64,000 nt of DNA, from NCBI GenBank assembly GCA_009746045.1, contig RPFO01000264.1, positions 975,979 through 1,039,978 of the forward strand. Reading direction: 5' to 3'. The stretch comes from Mesostigma viride (lineage: Eukaryota > Streptophyta > Mesostigmatophyceae > Mesostigmatales > Mesostigmataceae). Below are positions 21,730-33,129 of this stretch, in pieces (position 1 is the stretch's first letter; every line of letters starts with the position of its first letter). The translations under genes and the position numbers were made by a program. Under the pieces are notes generated by a model. That model made no database searches. It had not been told where the DNA came from and saw only the letters and a program-made list of their open reading frames with translations.

Positions 21730-22313
21730 TGTTACGTCGCGTAACTTTTGTTGTTGTTACGGACTTAAATTAGGTCCTTTGTTGCCTCAGCCATTCCGGA
21801 ACAGTTCGCTGACTTTCCTAGGCTTACGTGTAGTTAGGACCTTTTAGCCGGTCGGTATACCGGGCCTTGTGACGCGGCAATTGTACAGTATGGTGGTTCG
21901 GTGCAGCCGCGCCGCGCTGCATACTTTAGTAGTGGTCCTTTTATCCTGCGTGTGAACCTTGTGGACGTGCGTTGGTCCTGTAGGCGAGGGTCGATGTCGG
22001 CCCGAGCATACACGCAGGCCTGTCGGCGATCATTTATGCAGCAGTTGTCCTTCGTGAATGGCACCCGGCGTGTGTTAATGATGAATTAGCACATATTAGC
22101 TAGGGTCATGGCAGTGTAGTATTGTTTCCTTCGTAGTACCCTGGTTTTATTCGGTATATGGCGTATTATAATGGAATGCATTGAGAAGCAGAGTCGTCGC
22201 GTCCTAGGTCTTATAGCCAATATAGCTCCTCACTCCTAGGTATGTGCATCCTCACTAGTTAAGGTAAGGTTAGGCGAGGTGTTTAAGGGTTAGGGTAGAG
22301 CCAGGGCGTAACA
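21730..22313 (+). repeat. Ty3/gypsy 5' LTR
   Basis: This 584-bp repeat begins TGTTACG and ends CGTAACA, a 7-bp terminal inversion. It matches 40340-40494 joined in order with 46544-46968. TAGAT lies immediately to its left. Confidence 0.9.
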
Positions 22314-22314
22314 A

Positions 22315-22326
22315 TGGTAGCGGAGG
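22315..22326 (+). promoter_or_regulatory. Primer binding site of the Ty3/gypsy element
   Basis: TGGTAGCGGAGG lies one base after the 5' LTR. It resembles the complement of an initiator methionine tRNA 3' end (the usual form begins TGGTA), though the tRNA itself is not in the window. Confidence 0.6.
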
Positions 22327-25077
22327 TTTAGGTAGACGCGACGAAGTTGTCAAGAATCCTGTCTTGAATATGCCCATTATGCTGACCGTGCAGAAATCTA
22401 TAATACGGGCAACTGTATTCGAGCCCTAATTAACAAATAGATATGCTCGGATAGTAGTACCTAAGTGGGATTTGTCCTACGTGAACGGACACTATGACTA
22501 TGTGCCAAGTTGTACAATGGCACTAGGACCATTGGTCACTATCTTCACCAGATTATAGTATTGTGTCATGTGCATGTCATACCATGCCGTACCGAGTCAT
22601 GCATGCGCATGCACCATGTTCCAACATACCAGCTGTCGTTATCGACCCATTGTCGGCCCATGCCCATACCAGGGCCGCCGCCACCACTCACCTACCATAA
22701 TTACCAATGTTCATGCTACCTTGAGGTAGCCATGGAAAGCCACACCATATGGACGTAATAAATAATTTTCCTGGCTCCTGACGCTTCTATCTAAATCGCT
22801 GTTGACAGCTAAATGGGCAGAAATACTGCCGATGCATCGGCTGTAACTTCACAATTTTGCAAACCAGATGCCATCCAACCCACCCATATCCAATGGCTGT
22901 CCTTGGGGGCCAAGCATGTCCATGAGTTGCCCTTCGGGTTGGTATATCACAACCTTACATATATGCAGGGTAGGCCATGTATAACTGCCGTCAAAGTCAG
23001 GGGGGTCAAGACGAGCGTTTTCATTTTTGGTAGAATGTGCATTTTGAATTATGTTGTAAGAGCTAGGCACCTACCACTTCAGGGATGATAAACAATTAGT
23101 TGCTGAACAGTTTGAGCCATTGGGGTCATCATTTGGGTGGGTATACCAGCAGTTACACCCAGTACAGCCCATAGGGGTACCGTTGGTAAAAAGCAACCAA
23201 AGGGGTAGGGGTGGGCATACTACCTACTAATACCTACTAAAAATGTCCCCCAACCATGCCACACAATACATTTCCCTTCCACAATGATGGGGAAACATAA
23301 CTGCATCATCACACTGCCCTTACATGGCACCTATGTGCAGGTGCCACCTTGTCCATGCACGTAGGTAACGTGGTACGGATACCCTACGCAAGGCATGCAT
23401 TCTAGGAGGCAGCCACCAACAAACTAGTGATTTTAAGCCTATTTCAGCTTGCCCTAGCAAGGATAAACTAGGCCTAAGCTGCTATAGCTTGCCAGGTGAT
23501 GGCCAGCACACCTGGTGGCACATGCTGACAATGGGAAGCTTCTACTCACCGGGTACATGCTTGATGATGCCACAGAGACCAGCCAACTGCCTCACACTCA
23601 TGCAATATGTGTGTGGGAAATGTATAACAAACATATATGGAGGTATTCAAACCCATACAGCCTCTAAAACTTATCACCATCACACTATGGCAGGTCAACT
23701 GACTGAGGGAAGCATCTAAGAATGGTGTTTTAGGAAGGGGCCAGGCCATGGTCAAGAAAGAGCATGAATAATGAAGAAAGAATGTGCTACACAAGCTACA
23801 ACGTATATATAAACGTCAAACATCGACAAGAAAACGATAACTCAGCTTTACCTGGCATGGCTGGCATTACCTTGGCCCAGGCGGTGGCCGCAAAATGGCG
23901 CATTTCGGCACACCAAAGTTGTGCAGCATGGTCGCTAGATTCGACGATTTCTGGCCACCCTTGCACGTTTACGACTACAAATCATCATAAAAAGTACAAA
24001 GAAACCGATATATCCTTTAAAATACGCCGGAAAGTTATTGCTGTCAACGTTTCTATCGTCCGGCCTGATCGCAGTTTTTTCCAGCAAGAACGCTGCCGAC
24101 ACCTATCAAATGGCATTCCCGCGAACCAAAAATTGGCCTGTATCATCTTTAGGACGTATAAAATCAATTTCCTGAGTTTGGTCAGAAAATTCGAACGAAA
24201 ACGTAAATGCCATGCGTGGGCGCAAGCCGCCATGGCCAGCTCGTCGTTTTCCGGAATGCACGTTCTACGTGAAAAAGTACCCTGACCCCTTGTACTTTGA
24301 CCGGCCAGAACACCTCTATAACTTTGTCAGAAGTATGCAAACCCTAGTACCATGCTGTGAGGAAAATTATAAACTTTCGATCTTCTCAGCTAAACTTTTC
24401 CTAATTCTCAATAGTTTTCGCGGCATTTGGTCCCCCGAGAAGGGGCCGACGTGTCGGCTGTAACTCAGTTTTAGGCGGAAAATCGGCAGCCAGACCATTT
24501 AGGGGTTAAGTTGGCAATGATTCACCACTTACAAATTATTAATTTAAGTCCCCATAATAATCACACATGCCTTCAACATGGCATCGGAGGCCTTTAACAG
24601 AAGTTCCCTTGCAACCCTATACCTATACGCCAGAGGCCTTCCGCGGCCAGGGCACAGAAGAAGACAACCTATTGACAGGTAATGGGCGGGTCGCCTGCAA
24701 GCTAGGGGGGTAGTGCTGCCCGATTCGGGACACGCCCTGCCTAGAAGTTAGACCTGCTCAAAGCGGATGAACTCCTCACGTAGCTAGTTCCTTCTCCTTT
24801 TCCTTCTGTGTGTGCATTTCCTTGCTGGGTGCTGTTTGACGTTAGATAGTGGGTTTGACGGTTCAATAGTGATGGATAGTGGGACGATTAGCGTCCCTTT
24901 AGACTACACCTCTTTTCCGTGCATGCTGCTGCGTTTTCTTATATGCTCGTTAGCTCTAGGCGAGCATCATAGATGCTTTGTGGGGGGGGGGGGAGAGGTG
25001 GGACCTCCAGGCTCCACCTCAAGTGCCTCCTATCCGTTCATTAGGAATAGATTCGGCTAGAATAGGAAAGTGCCTAG
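22327..25077 (+). other. Ty3/gypsy leader region; no gene recognised
   Basis: This is 2.7 kb of mixed-composition sequence between the primer binding site and the gag-only element. Open frames are short and lack family motifs. A G13 run followed by AGAGG near 24980 resembles a polypurine tract. The sequence TAGGAATAGATTCGGCTAG occurs at about 25042 and again just right of the gag-only element, a local duplication already present in the target. Confidence 0.5.
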
Positions 25078-25638
25078 TGTCAAAATGTAGGACAGGTGGC
25101 AGGCTTAAAGATCGAATAATGCTTTACTGATTTTATATATTGACTTTGAGTCGGCGTACAAACGGGTAGCCATGACAATTGCAGGGGCAACATTAAGTGG
25201 AAAAACACACTGTCGCAGTATCCGTCGATCTGGAAATAATCTACGGTATAAGTTAAAGTGCATCCAGCCGCCACACACAAGTGGGTGGCTTACATCAACA
25301 CTAAAATGATGCGTCAGATCACTAGTATGCAAGTACAAGGACATTGCGCCTCCAGGGCAGCACTTAGTGAACATAGGGTCGGCGCGTAGCGCGGAGCCAG
25401 GCAAATTTTGTCAGACGGCTACAGTACCACTGGCTACAGTACCACTGGTTACAGTACCACTGGTTACAGTACCACTGGTTACAGTACCACTAGGGTACGG
25501 ATGTCAGCTAACTAATATATTTAGCTAACTAATATACTTAGTAAAATGTAGGAGAAAGTAGTCATATAAGTTCCGGTATACCCGAAACCAGCACACTCAA
25601 TAAAAAGACTGTCAGGCATATTGGGGCATATCCTGACA
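25078..25638 (-). repeat. TR-GAG LTR (3' LTR in element orientation)
   Basis: This 561-bp copy is identical by eye to 27411-27971. It contains five tandem copies of a 15-bp unit (TTACAGTACCACTGG) at about 25419-25493. Confidence 0.93.
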
Positions 25639-26205
25639 CCCCCCTTGCATACAATGTGCCTGTTCCCCCCCTTGCTCAGAGAGACCTATAGCTAGTGAGG
25701 GTATAGCCGGGTACACTCCCCTGGCACCCCCCTTACACGGCTATCTGGTTGGAGCTGAGAGGAGACTGATGACTGTAGCCCCCAGGTGTCCCTGGGAGTG
25801 CGCCACAGTGGCTGTTGCTGGGAGAATGCCGGGGACCCTCGAAAAAACTTGGTTGTTGCTGCTGTTGCTGGTAAAATGCTGGGACCCTGGAAAGACATCC
25901 GGTGGCCCCCAGGTGTCCCTGGGAGTGCGCCACAGGAGAAAAGAACACAGGTTGACTGTTTGATGCTGGTACTGCAGTACTGGTCACTGCTGGCTGCTGG
26001 CATGAAGACCTGCACCTGTCACGTCTGGCAGGGCGGGCTACTAGCCGCTAGCGATGCAGGAGGGCCAGAGGACGGGTTGGGGGGGCTGGCTGCTGTCGCC
26101 TGCTGCAGTGCAGGTTGAAAAGCTCCAGGGCCCACGTCTGGTGCTAGCTGGGCCCAGCTGGCTGCTACCCCTTGTTCCCTGTCCCGGGGGAGCTGGATAA
26201 GGCGT

Positions 26206-27096
26206 TTAGAAGCAGAAACCGGGGGGGAGGTCAGGGGCCTCGTGGGAGGGCGCCGGGGTGTCGGTGGTGTGGTGGGCGGCGGGCCCGCCGGTGTTGCCGC
26301 GAGTGTTCCGTAGGTGAGGATACTTCCACCAGCAGGTGGGCTCCTGATGAGAGGTGCGACCGCAGTGGGTGCAGCTGGGCCGCTGGGTCCCGCCATTGTG
26401 ACCGCCACGCCCCCTGCCACGGCCGGTGCCACGGCCACCGCGTCCAGAGTGGGAGGTATGATACACCCCGGTGGCCTCCGCGGAATCTTTGTTACCGTGC
26501 ACAAGGTCCCAGGCCTTAAGAAGGGCCGCCTTAGTTTCCTGTAGGGTGATACCGTCCCCAAGGTTCAATTGTGCAAGGGACGGTAGCAACTCCTCGGTCA
26601 CGCCGGCGAGCAGATTCTCGGCCAGATCCTCGGGTGCCATTTTGGCGCCGGTGGCAATCAGGTCGTTATAAGTTAATTCCCCGTCGGTTATATATTGCCG
26701 CATTGTGACGCCGGGTTCCAGCTTCATTCGATTTAGCTTGCGGCGTAGTGCTCGCCGGTTGCTCATCTGCAGTTTGAGATGCTCATATTCTTCACAGATG
26801 CGATGATATGCCACGCTGCCAGTTTTCTGAGTAACACTGTTTGCCACTTTGAGTGCCGGTCCAACGAGGCACTGACAAAGGGCCGCAAAAAGAATCAGGT
26901 CGCGTTCCTCATTGACCTCGGTGCCAAGCAGGACAGACAGCATCCCGAATGCTGTCACTACGGCCAGAAAAGGAATCTTCGTGTTATCCCACTTTACTGG
27001 GTCGAGGCCGTCGAACTGTGTAATATTTTTGCAGGCCTGTAGAATGTTGAGATCTTTCGTCGCTTTCGTAGCTGCTGCTGTCGCGGCTGCGGACAT
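26206..27096 (-). CDS. Copia-type Gag of the TR-GAG element
   Basis: An open frame of 296 codons starting MSAAATAAATKATKDLN. Residues ~15-170 resemble the copia-type gag capsid fold: FDGLDPVKWDNTKIPFLAVV, a helical centre with YHRICEEYEHLKLQ and LRRKLNRMKLEPGVTMRQYI, then LPSLAQLNLGDGITLQETKAALL. An RGG-rich stretch (SGRGGRGTGRGRGRGGHNGG) and one CCHC zinc knuckle (CTHCGRTSHQEPTCW) follow, so it should bind RNA and assemble particles. The frame is uninterrupted. Confidence 0.85.
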   Translation of the reverse strand: MSAAATAAATKATKDLNILQACKNITQFDGLDPVKWDNTKIPFLAVVTAFGMLSVLLGTEVNEERDLILFAALCQCLVGPALKVANSVTQKTGSVAYHRICEEYEHLKLQMSNRRALRRKLNRMKLEPGVTMRQYITDGELTYNDLIATGAKMAPEDLAENLLAGVTEELLPSLAQLNLGDGITLQETKAALLKAWDLVHGNKDSAEATGVYHTSHSGRGGRGTGRGRGRGGHNGGTQRPSCTHCGRTSHQEPTCWWKYPHLRNTRGNTGGPAAHHTTDTPAPSHEAPDLPPGFCF

Positions 27097-27410
27097 GATT
27101 GTCTCGGCAAGGTTAAAATCTGGTCACAACCGAGTCTCGGCAAGGTGAAAATCTGGAGACAGCCGAGAAAGCCGGAGACGCTCAATCCGTAATGGTAAAG
27201 ATTAAGACTAATATGCGACGATGGTTGAGAACAGCAAATACGAGGTAGAGACGATCGTCTAAATACTGGAGTTCTTGAATTTCGATACAGGGAAGCCCGT
27301 CAAGGATATGCACGACTGGCATAAAGTGCCGACGTCGGATTCAGGGAGTCAATTTGCCCGATAAATGGGACCAGTTGCAGCAATTTAGTTGGCCACCCCG
27401 CTCGATACCA

Positions 27411-27971
27411 TGTCAAAATGTAGGACAGGTGGCAGGCTTAAAGATCGAATAATGCTTTACTGATTTTATATATTGACTTTGAGTCGGCGTACAAACGGGT
27501 AGCCATGACAATTGCAGGGGCAACATTAAGTGGAAAAACACACTGTCGCAGTATCCGTCGATCTGGAAATAATCTACGGTATAAGTTAAAGTGCATCCAG
27601 CCGCCACACACAAGTGGGTGGCTTACATCAACACTAAAATGATGCGTCAGATCACTAGTATGCAAGTACAAGGACATTGCGCCTCCAGGGCAGCACTTAG
27701 TGAACATAGGGTCGGCGCGTAGCGCGGAGCCAGGCAAATTTTGTCAGACGGCTACAGTACCACTGGCTACAGTACCACTGGTTACAGTACCACTGGTTAC
27801 AGTACCACTGGTTACAGTACCACTAGGGTACGGATGTCAGCTAACTAATATATTTAGCTAACTAATATACTTAGTAAAATGTAGGAGAAAGTAGTCATAT
27901 AAGTTCCGGTATACCCGAAACCAGCACACTCAATAAAAAGACTGTCAGGCATATTGGGGCATATCCTGACA
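27411..27971 (-). repeat. TR-GAG LTR (5' LTR in element orientation)
   Basis: This 561-bp partner copy has TGGTATCGAGCG as the first bases of the internal region on the minus strand and CCTAG as the outer flank. Confidence 0.93.
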
Positions 27972-28414
27972 CCTAGGAATAGATTCGGCTAGTCGCCGAT
28001 GCTAGAACGTTGTTCATCGCCTTCCACTCTCTTTTACGCTTGGATGTATATGCCTACGTTTAAACCCTTGTGGTTGGTGTTGTACCCCATGTCAGCAGGA
28101 GTTCCTCGGCTACGGCGTTGGTCATCGACGACCATTCGGGCGCCATCTTTCAACGACTCCCATATCAGTGCCTACTATTGCCTATGAAACCTGATCGGTC
28201 TTCCCATACCCCTGCCTTCAATGTACAAGGTAACCCTACTGATACCCCTAAGGTTAGGGCTACCCAGCAACGGGCCAGTGAGCCAATACGTCCTCCCCCT
28301 GTCACTATACTTCTACCCTGCCTGCAGCCCCTACCTCTGGTGCTGTACCCCCAAGACGTTCTTTTCCTTCTCATTCGACTACAGTAGTAATAATAGCTTA
28401 GCAAAATAAGTACT

Positions 28415-28560
28415 ACGTAGTTATTACCCCTCAATGGGCATCTATTTTCTTATCGTGGGCCGATGCTAGGAAGTTCGTTTAGTCGCGTACATATACTGTC
28501 CCCAAATATAAGACGTTTATGTCCTTTGAAGAAGCTCAGACCTACCTTTTAACTCATAGT
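28415..28560 (+). other. RNase H1 hybrid-binding / caulimovirus viroplasmin-like segment (fossil part)
   Basis: In one frame the sequence reads YYVVITPQWASIFLSWADAR and then TVPKYKTFMSFEEAQTYL. This matches the pattern of the RNase H1 N-terminal hybrid-binding domain (fYvV...GI..sW.e...v.g..ga.yK.F.t.eeA..fL), also known as the caulimovirus viroplasmin domain. It lies upstream of gag. The order of motifs is right, but the match is short and partly decayed. Confidence 0.5.
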
Positions 28561-28849
28561 GAATCAGATGTGGGCCTCCATTCTCCTCTTGCTCGCCCTT
28601 CGGTAGATAGCCTTGTTTTGGTTACACCACCTCCATCTCCCCCTCGTCCTACGGTGTCATCCTCCTCTAGTGTAGATACTCCTCTCACCTTAGAGTTTGG
28701 CTCCCTATCCATTACTGTTGTTAAAAAGGATTAATTTTACTTGTTTTCCTTTCTTAGGACATTAAAAGTTTTTCCTTTTTGCTTTCCTTGCTTTAAATTA
28801 GGGCTTTGTCCTTTTCCTTATTGCAACCTTAATTGTTTTTCCTCAAACT

Positions 28850-30160
28850 GAACATGGATCTAGTGGGTGGAGAGATGTCACCTATACCTACCACTAATAA
28901 TTCTAATAATGCCAACAACAATAATAATAATAACAATCATCGTCCCTCTGTCACCCCTCCTACCTTTGAACAATGTATGCATGTTAGATTTAGTGAAGAC
29001 CCTTTTTTCACCATGAACCAGGCCCCTGCCCCTCCTGCAACCTTGGCTCACCCCTCAATTAGGTCCTCACTTCCTGATAATGCTGCTAGGCCTCAACCTC
29101 ATCCTGTTCCTTCTATCCCTGCTTATAACATGGGTCGTAACCCTGCCCCTGTAGGCCCTTCTGGTCGCCCTAGCGCAGTTCCCTTTCCTCCTCCTGCTTC
29201 TTGGTGCTACCCTGACAGTGACGGCCTACGAGGCTGCCCAGGTTCCTTCCCGCGTAGGAGAGCTAGAAGTTAAAAGTGATTTCAGCACCATGCCCCTAGA
29301 TGACAGAAATTATGATCATTTTGCCTATTCCTCCCTTCGTGAACAATATACTGTTCCCTTCTCCTATGGGCACCATCCTGAAACGGTGGCCCCTTCTAGA
29401 CCCCTATCCAAAACCTTTCCTCTTCCTTCGTTCTATCCCTCTTATGTAGCAGTTGAAGACAGTGGTCCTATGGGTAAATCTGATCCTTCCCATCCTCCTA
29501 AGCCTCCTGCTCTTCCCCTCTTTGCTAACCTTCCCACGTTGGATGTCAAGTCTACCCCTCAACAGTTTTTCACTTTTATTATGCAGCTTACCCAGAACAC
29601 AGAGTCGTGGCAAAATCATAATAGATGGCGTCTCCCTGATGCTGTGTTAGTCCCTCACTATCTTACTACCTGCATTACCCCTGAGCTTGCCAACCTCATC
29701 AAGTGTGAATCCTTGGCCTCTCATGCCTACCCTAACTCAGTAGCAGAATTGTTTAAGCGGTTAGAGAGCCATTTAGTTCCTCCTGATGCAGATTGGCAGG
29801 ATAGATTAGCCTTTGGTACTTTGCAGCAAGGTACTATAAACCGTTTAAGGAGTATATGGAAGAATTTGATGCACAGATGGTGCAAATTAGGGATTTGTCG
29901 GGCGCAGAATTACGTACGTGCTCGTTTCCTTCAAGGCCTCAGTAGACCCTTATTACGTGAGGTAAAACGGCAGTTCTCTGCCTACCGTTTCACTGATCTG
30001 CCCCTCAAGCATGTGCGACAGCGTCTATTAAGAGTAGCAGATTTCTTCACCACTCCTCTTCCTACCCATCTCCTCCGTGTTGCTGATTGCATGTATGCTC
30101 ATGCTCCTTTGTGTACTAGGGTTCATAACCTTGTCCTCACTCCTGAAGAAGAATAGGCAT
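28850..30160 (+). CDS. Ty3/gypsy gag region (fossil part)
   Basis: It begins with an N- and P-rich leader (MDLVGGEMSPIP, polyasparagine) and continues into a capsid-like region: FFTFIMQLTQN, LPDAVLVPHYLTTCITPELANLI, SHAYPNSVAELFKRLE, QGLSRPLLREVKRQF. This is the usual make-up of a Ty3/gypsy retrotransposon gag. No clear zinc knuckle was found. Confidence 0.7.
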
Positions 30161-30689
30161 ATGTAGAAGAATTAGATATTTGTGTTACAGATATATCTGC
30201 ATTGGATGTGTCTCACATCTCGTGTTATCACTGTCATGAGGTGTCATGGGGAGTGCCCCAAGTTCCTTTCTGGTGATCCCCCTCATCCCGACGCTCGCCC
30301 TCCTCGTACCCCTCAGCGTGCTCCTATTCGTCCCACTTCAGGACGCATTCCCTCAGCTACCCCTAGTAGGCTGAATGCGGTGCAGACAGGACCCTCAGGG
30401 TTCCCCTATGATAATCAAGCTCCTGCACCCTCTTCGCTCCCTCGTGACCCTCCAGCAGTGGCTTTTTCGCCAGGGTCTTCTTCGGGGTCAGTCTCCGTGG
30501 ATGTGGGGGGGGAGGGGGAACAGTAGGCCTGTCAGCCGGGGGTAACCTGGACAGGTCCTTAGATAGTACCCCAGATAATAGTTTTTGCCTGCCTGTTTTC
30601 ATAACTTCTGTAGGAGCTGAATCATCCCTACCCTTACGCGTTCGTCCTCTTATGTTTTTGAATGGTGGCTTAACCGTCCCTCACACTGT

Positions 30690-31000
30690 TGTAGACCCCT
30701 TCTTGCATGCTGATGAACTTTTGAATGTCTCCGTGTTAGTGGATAGCGGTGCGGCTAGCTCCTTTGTGAGCGAGGCCCTGTAGTTAGGCGTTTAGGACTA
30801 GTCCCTATCCCTCACACCAAACCTGTCACTGTCCATTATGCTGACGGTCGCACCAGTCATTCCCCGGGTACGGTATCCCTTCCCCTGGTTATACAAGGAC
30901 GTACTGTAAACCTTACGGCCACCATAGGGCCTATCACTACCGCTGATGTATTATTAGGATTAGATTGGCATCAGGATAATAAGATTACTATTAATTATGA
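30690..31000 (+). CDS. Ty3/gypsy retropepsin region (fossil part)
   Basis: VLVDSGAASSFVSEA carries the D-S-G-A active-site box near 30740, followed about 70 residues later by ADVLLGLDWH, the helix/flap-end motif. This is in the standard position between gag and RT, in contrast to the copia elements in this window. Confidence 0.75.
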
Positions 31001-31319
31001 TACTATGGTCATCTGGTTTCCAGATAGTTCTTATTGGGTACCGGAACGTCATTATAGAGTAGAAAATTTATCCTTGGTAGATATTACTCCTCCTACACCT
31101 GTTGATCCTCCTGTAAGACCTATACCTGAAGTATTAATGTCCAATGATGAATTGCGATCTGAACTAAAGGAATATGGATATTTATTATGTATGTTCCTTC
31201 AGTTAGAAATACAGGAGATACCTATCCCTAATAATAGTGTGAATATAGATGTGAACACAGTAGATACTATAGGGGTGGGATTTACTGAAAACGAAATAGT
31301 AAGATACATGGCTGTGATA

Positions 31320-32280
31320 GATTCCTCCAAAGTTTTTGAGGAAACGACTCCTTCTTATCCTCCTCCTCGTTCTGTTTTACACCGTGTAGTTATTAAGGAC
31401 GGTGCAGTTCCTACGCACTCTCCGATGTACCGAATGGGCCCTACCGAGTTAAAGGAACTAAAACAGATTTTAGTGTCACTATTAGAAGCAGGATTGATAG
31501 AGCCTAGTAACTCCCCCTACTCAGCTGGTGTCCTGTTAGTCCCTAAGCCAAATGGCAAGTTTCGTTGAGTTACTGATTATAGGAAGTTAAATGATATCAC
31601 TGTGAAGTCTAAATACCCTCTACCTCGTATTGATTATATATTTAATAAGGTTAAAGGTTCTACCTGTTTCACCGTGCTGGATTGTGCAGATGGTTTTTGG
31701 CAATTGCGAATAGCGCCCGAGGATTGTCATAAAACTGCCTTTGCTACCCCTTTTGGTCATTATCAGTTTAGAGTAGCAGCTATGGGACTCTGTAATTCTC
31801 CTGCCTCTTTTCAAATGTTGATGAATGAAGTGCTTAGACCTGTTATGGGTAATTCTCACCTTCCCCAAGTGTCCTCTGATTTAAAGGATCCTTCCTTCTC
31901 CTCTGTTTCTTTAGCTGAGCACGATCGTTCTTGTGCTCAGGCTTACTTAGATGACATCCTTATTTACTCCCCAGATTTTGAAACACACCTACGTGATTTA
32001 AAGAAAGTCTTAGAAATAATGTCTGAAAATTCCTTGTGGGCTCGCCGTGCTAAAGTTCGTTCTGGTAGGAGTGTACCATTTTTAGGACATGTTTTGTCAG
32101 ATGCCGGTGTCGCTACCGACCCGGATAAAACTAAGTCAATTCAGGATTGGCCTACCCCTACCGACGTTAAAAGTGTACGTAGTTTCTTAGGGATTGCCTC
32201 TTACTATAGGCGTTTTATCCCTCGTTTTGCAACTATAGCAGCCCCTATCAATCAAGATCCCCTTTTTCTGGAGTAGTGAG
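31320..32280 (+). CDS. Ty3/gypsy reverse transcriptase region (fossil part)
   Basis: Typical Ty3/gypsy RT motifs appear in order: VVIKDGAVPTHSPMYRM, LIEPSNSPYSAGVLLVPKPN, YRKLNDITVKSKYPLPRID, VLDCADGFWQLRIAPED, the YLDD box in AQAYLDDILIYS, LGHVLSDAGVATDPDKT and SFLGIASYYRRFIPRFA. Confidence 0.9.
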
Positions 32281-32800
32281 TGTCAATCTGCTTTTAAGTG
32301 TTTAAAATCCCTACTCCTCACTCCTCCCGTTCTCATCCTACCCGATACTACTAAACCCTTTGTGGTAGCTACGGACGCTAGTAAGGTCGCTATATGTGGG
32401 GTCCTTCTCCAGGATCAGGGTCAGGGCTTACAGCCAATTGAGTATATTTCTAGGACGATGCTCCCCGCGGAGCGCAACTATCCGGTACATCAGCAGGAAC
32501 TACTACTAGCTGTGGTGTATTGTTGCCACGCGTGGCAGCACTTTCTTAAAGGTGCCCAATTTGATGTCTGCCTGAATGAACCCTGTGAGATAGATCCTTA
32601 TAGATTAGTTATACAAACGGACCATCGTCCCCTTACTCATCTTCTCTCCCAACCCAACCTTACCCTCGTCAAGCGCGCTGGATGGAGTTTTTAGCATAGT
32701 TTTCCCCTTTTAAACTTCAGTATGTTAAAGGTGTAGATAACATAGTGCCTGATGCCCTCTCCCGCCGCGCAGATTACTCCTTTTTCGAGGACTTAGATGT
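32280..32800 (+). CDS. Ty3/gypsy RNase H region (fossil part)
   Basis: VVATDASKVAICGVLLQDQG, ISRTMLPAERNYPVHQQELL, IQTDHRPLTHLL and VPDALSRRADY are the D, E, D and ALSR motifs of gypsy-type RNase H, directly downstream of RT. Confidence 0.88.
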
Positions 32801-33129
32801 TCTCAATACTACTCTAGTTCCTACCACTCTTGGTGTAACCCCTTATGGTGAACTACCGGATGATGAACAATGTGCCTACCTCTTTCATACTGCTGTTCCT
32901 ATGCCTGACCTCCTTTCTCACGTAGGACTCTCTCTCCCGTGTGAGGCCCTTCCTGTGGTCCCTGTGGGGGGGGAGGGGAAAAATAAAATTTCTATACCGC
33001 TTAGCCATATAGCGACTAGGTCAGGAAAGTCCTATGATAATATAGTCCCTCTAGGACCTCCCCTTCTCTTTGGCAAGGCGGTAGGAGACCTCTTTAAACC
33101 TGATATAGAACCTGAATATAGTTCGTTTT

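Larger units (their letters stand above)
25078..27971 (-). mobile_element. Gag-only LTR element (TR-GAG type) with identical LTRs
   Basis: The 561-bp LTRs at 25078-25638 and 27411-27971 begin TGTCA and end TGACA, and I find no difference between them. The target duplication CCTAG lies at 25073-25077 and 27972-27976. On the minus strand a primer binding site (TGGTATCGAGCG) abuts the 5' LTR and a polypurine tract (AAGGGGGG) abuts the 3' LTR. The only coding region is a copia-type gag; no protease, integrase or RT is present. This matches TR-GAG non-autonomous elements, which depend on another element's enzymes. It looks whole for its type and is the most recent datable insertion in the window. 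Confidence 0.92.

Noticed and set aside
21730-22313. Solo LTR
   Set aside because: Its TAGAT flank pairs with the right flank of the split LTR ending at 46968, so it is the 5' LTR of that element.
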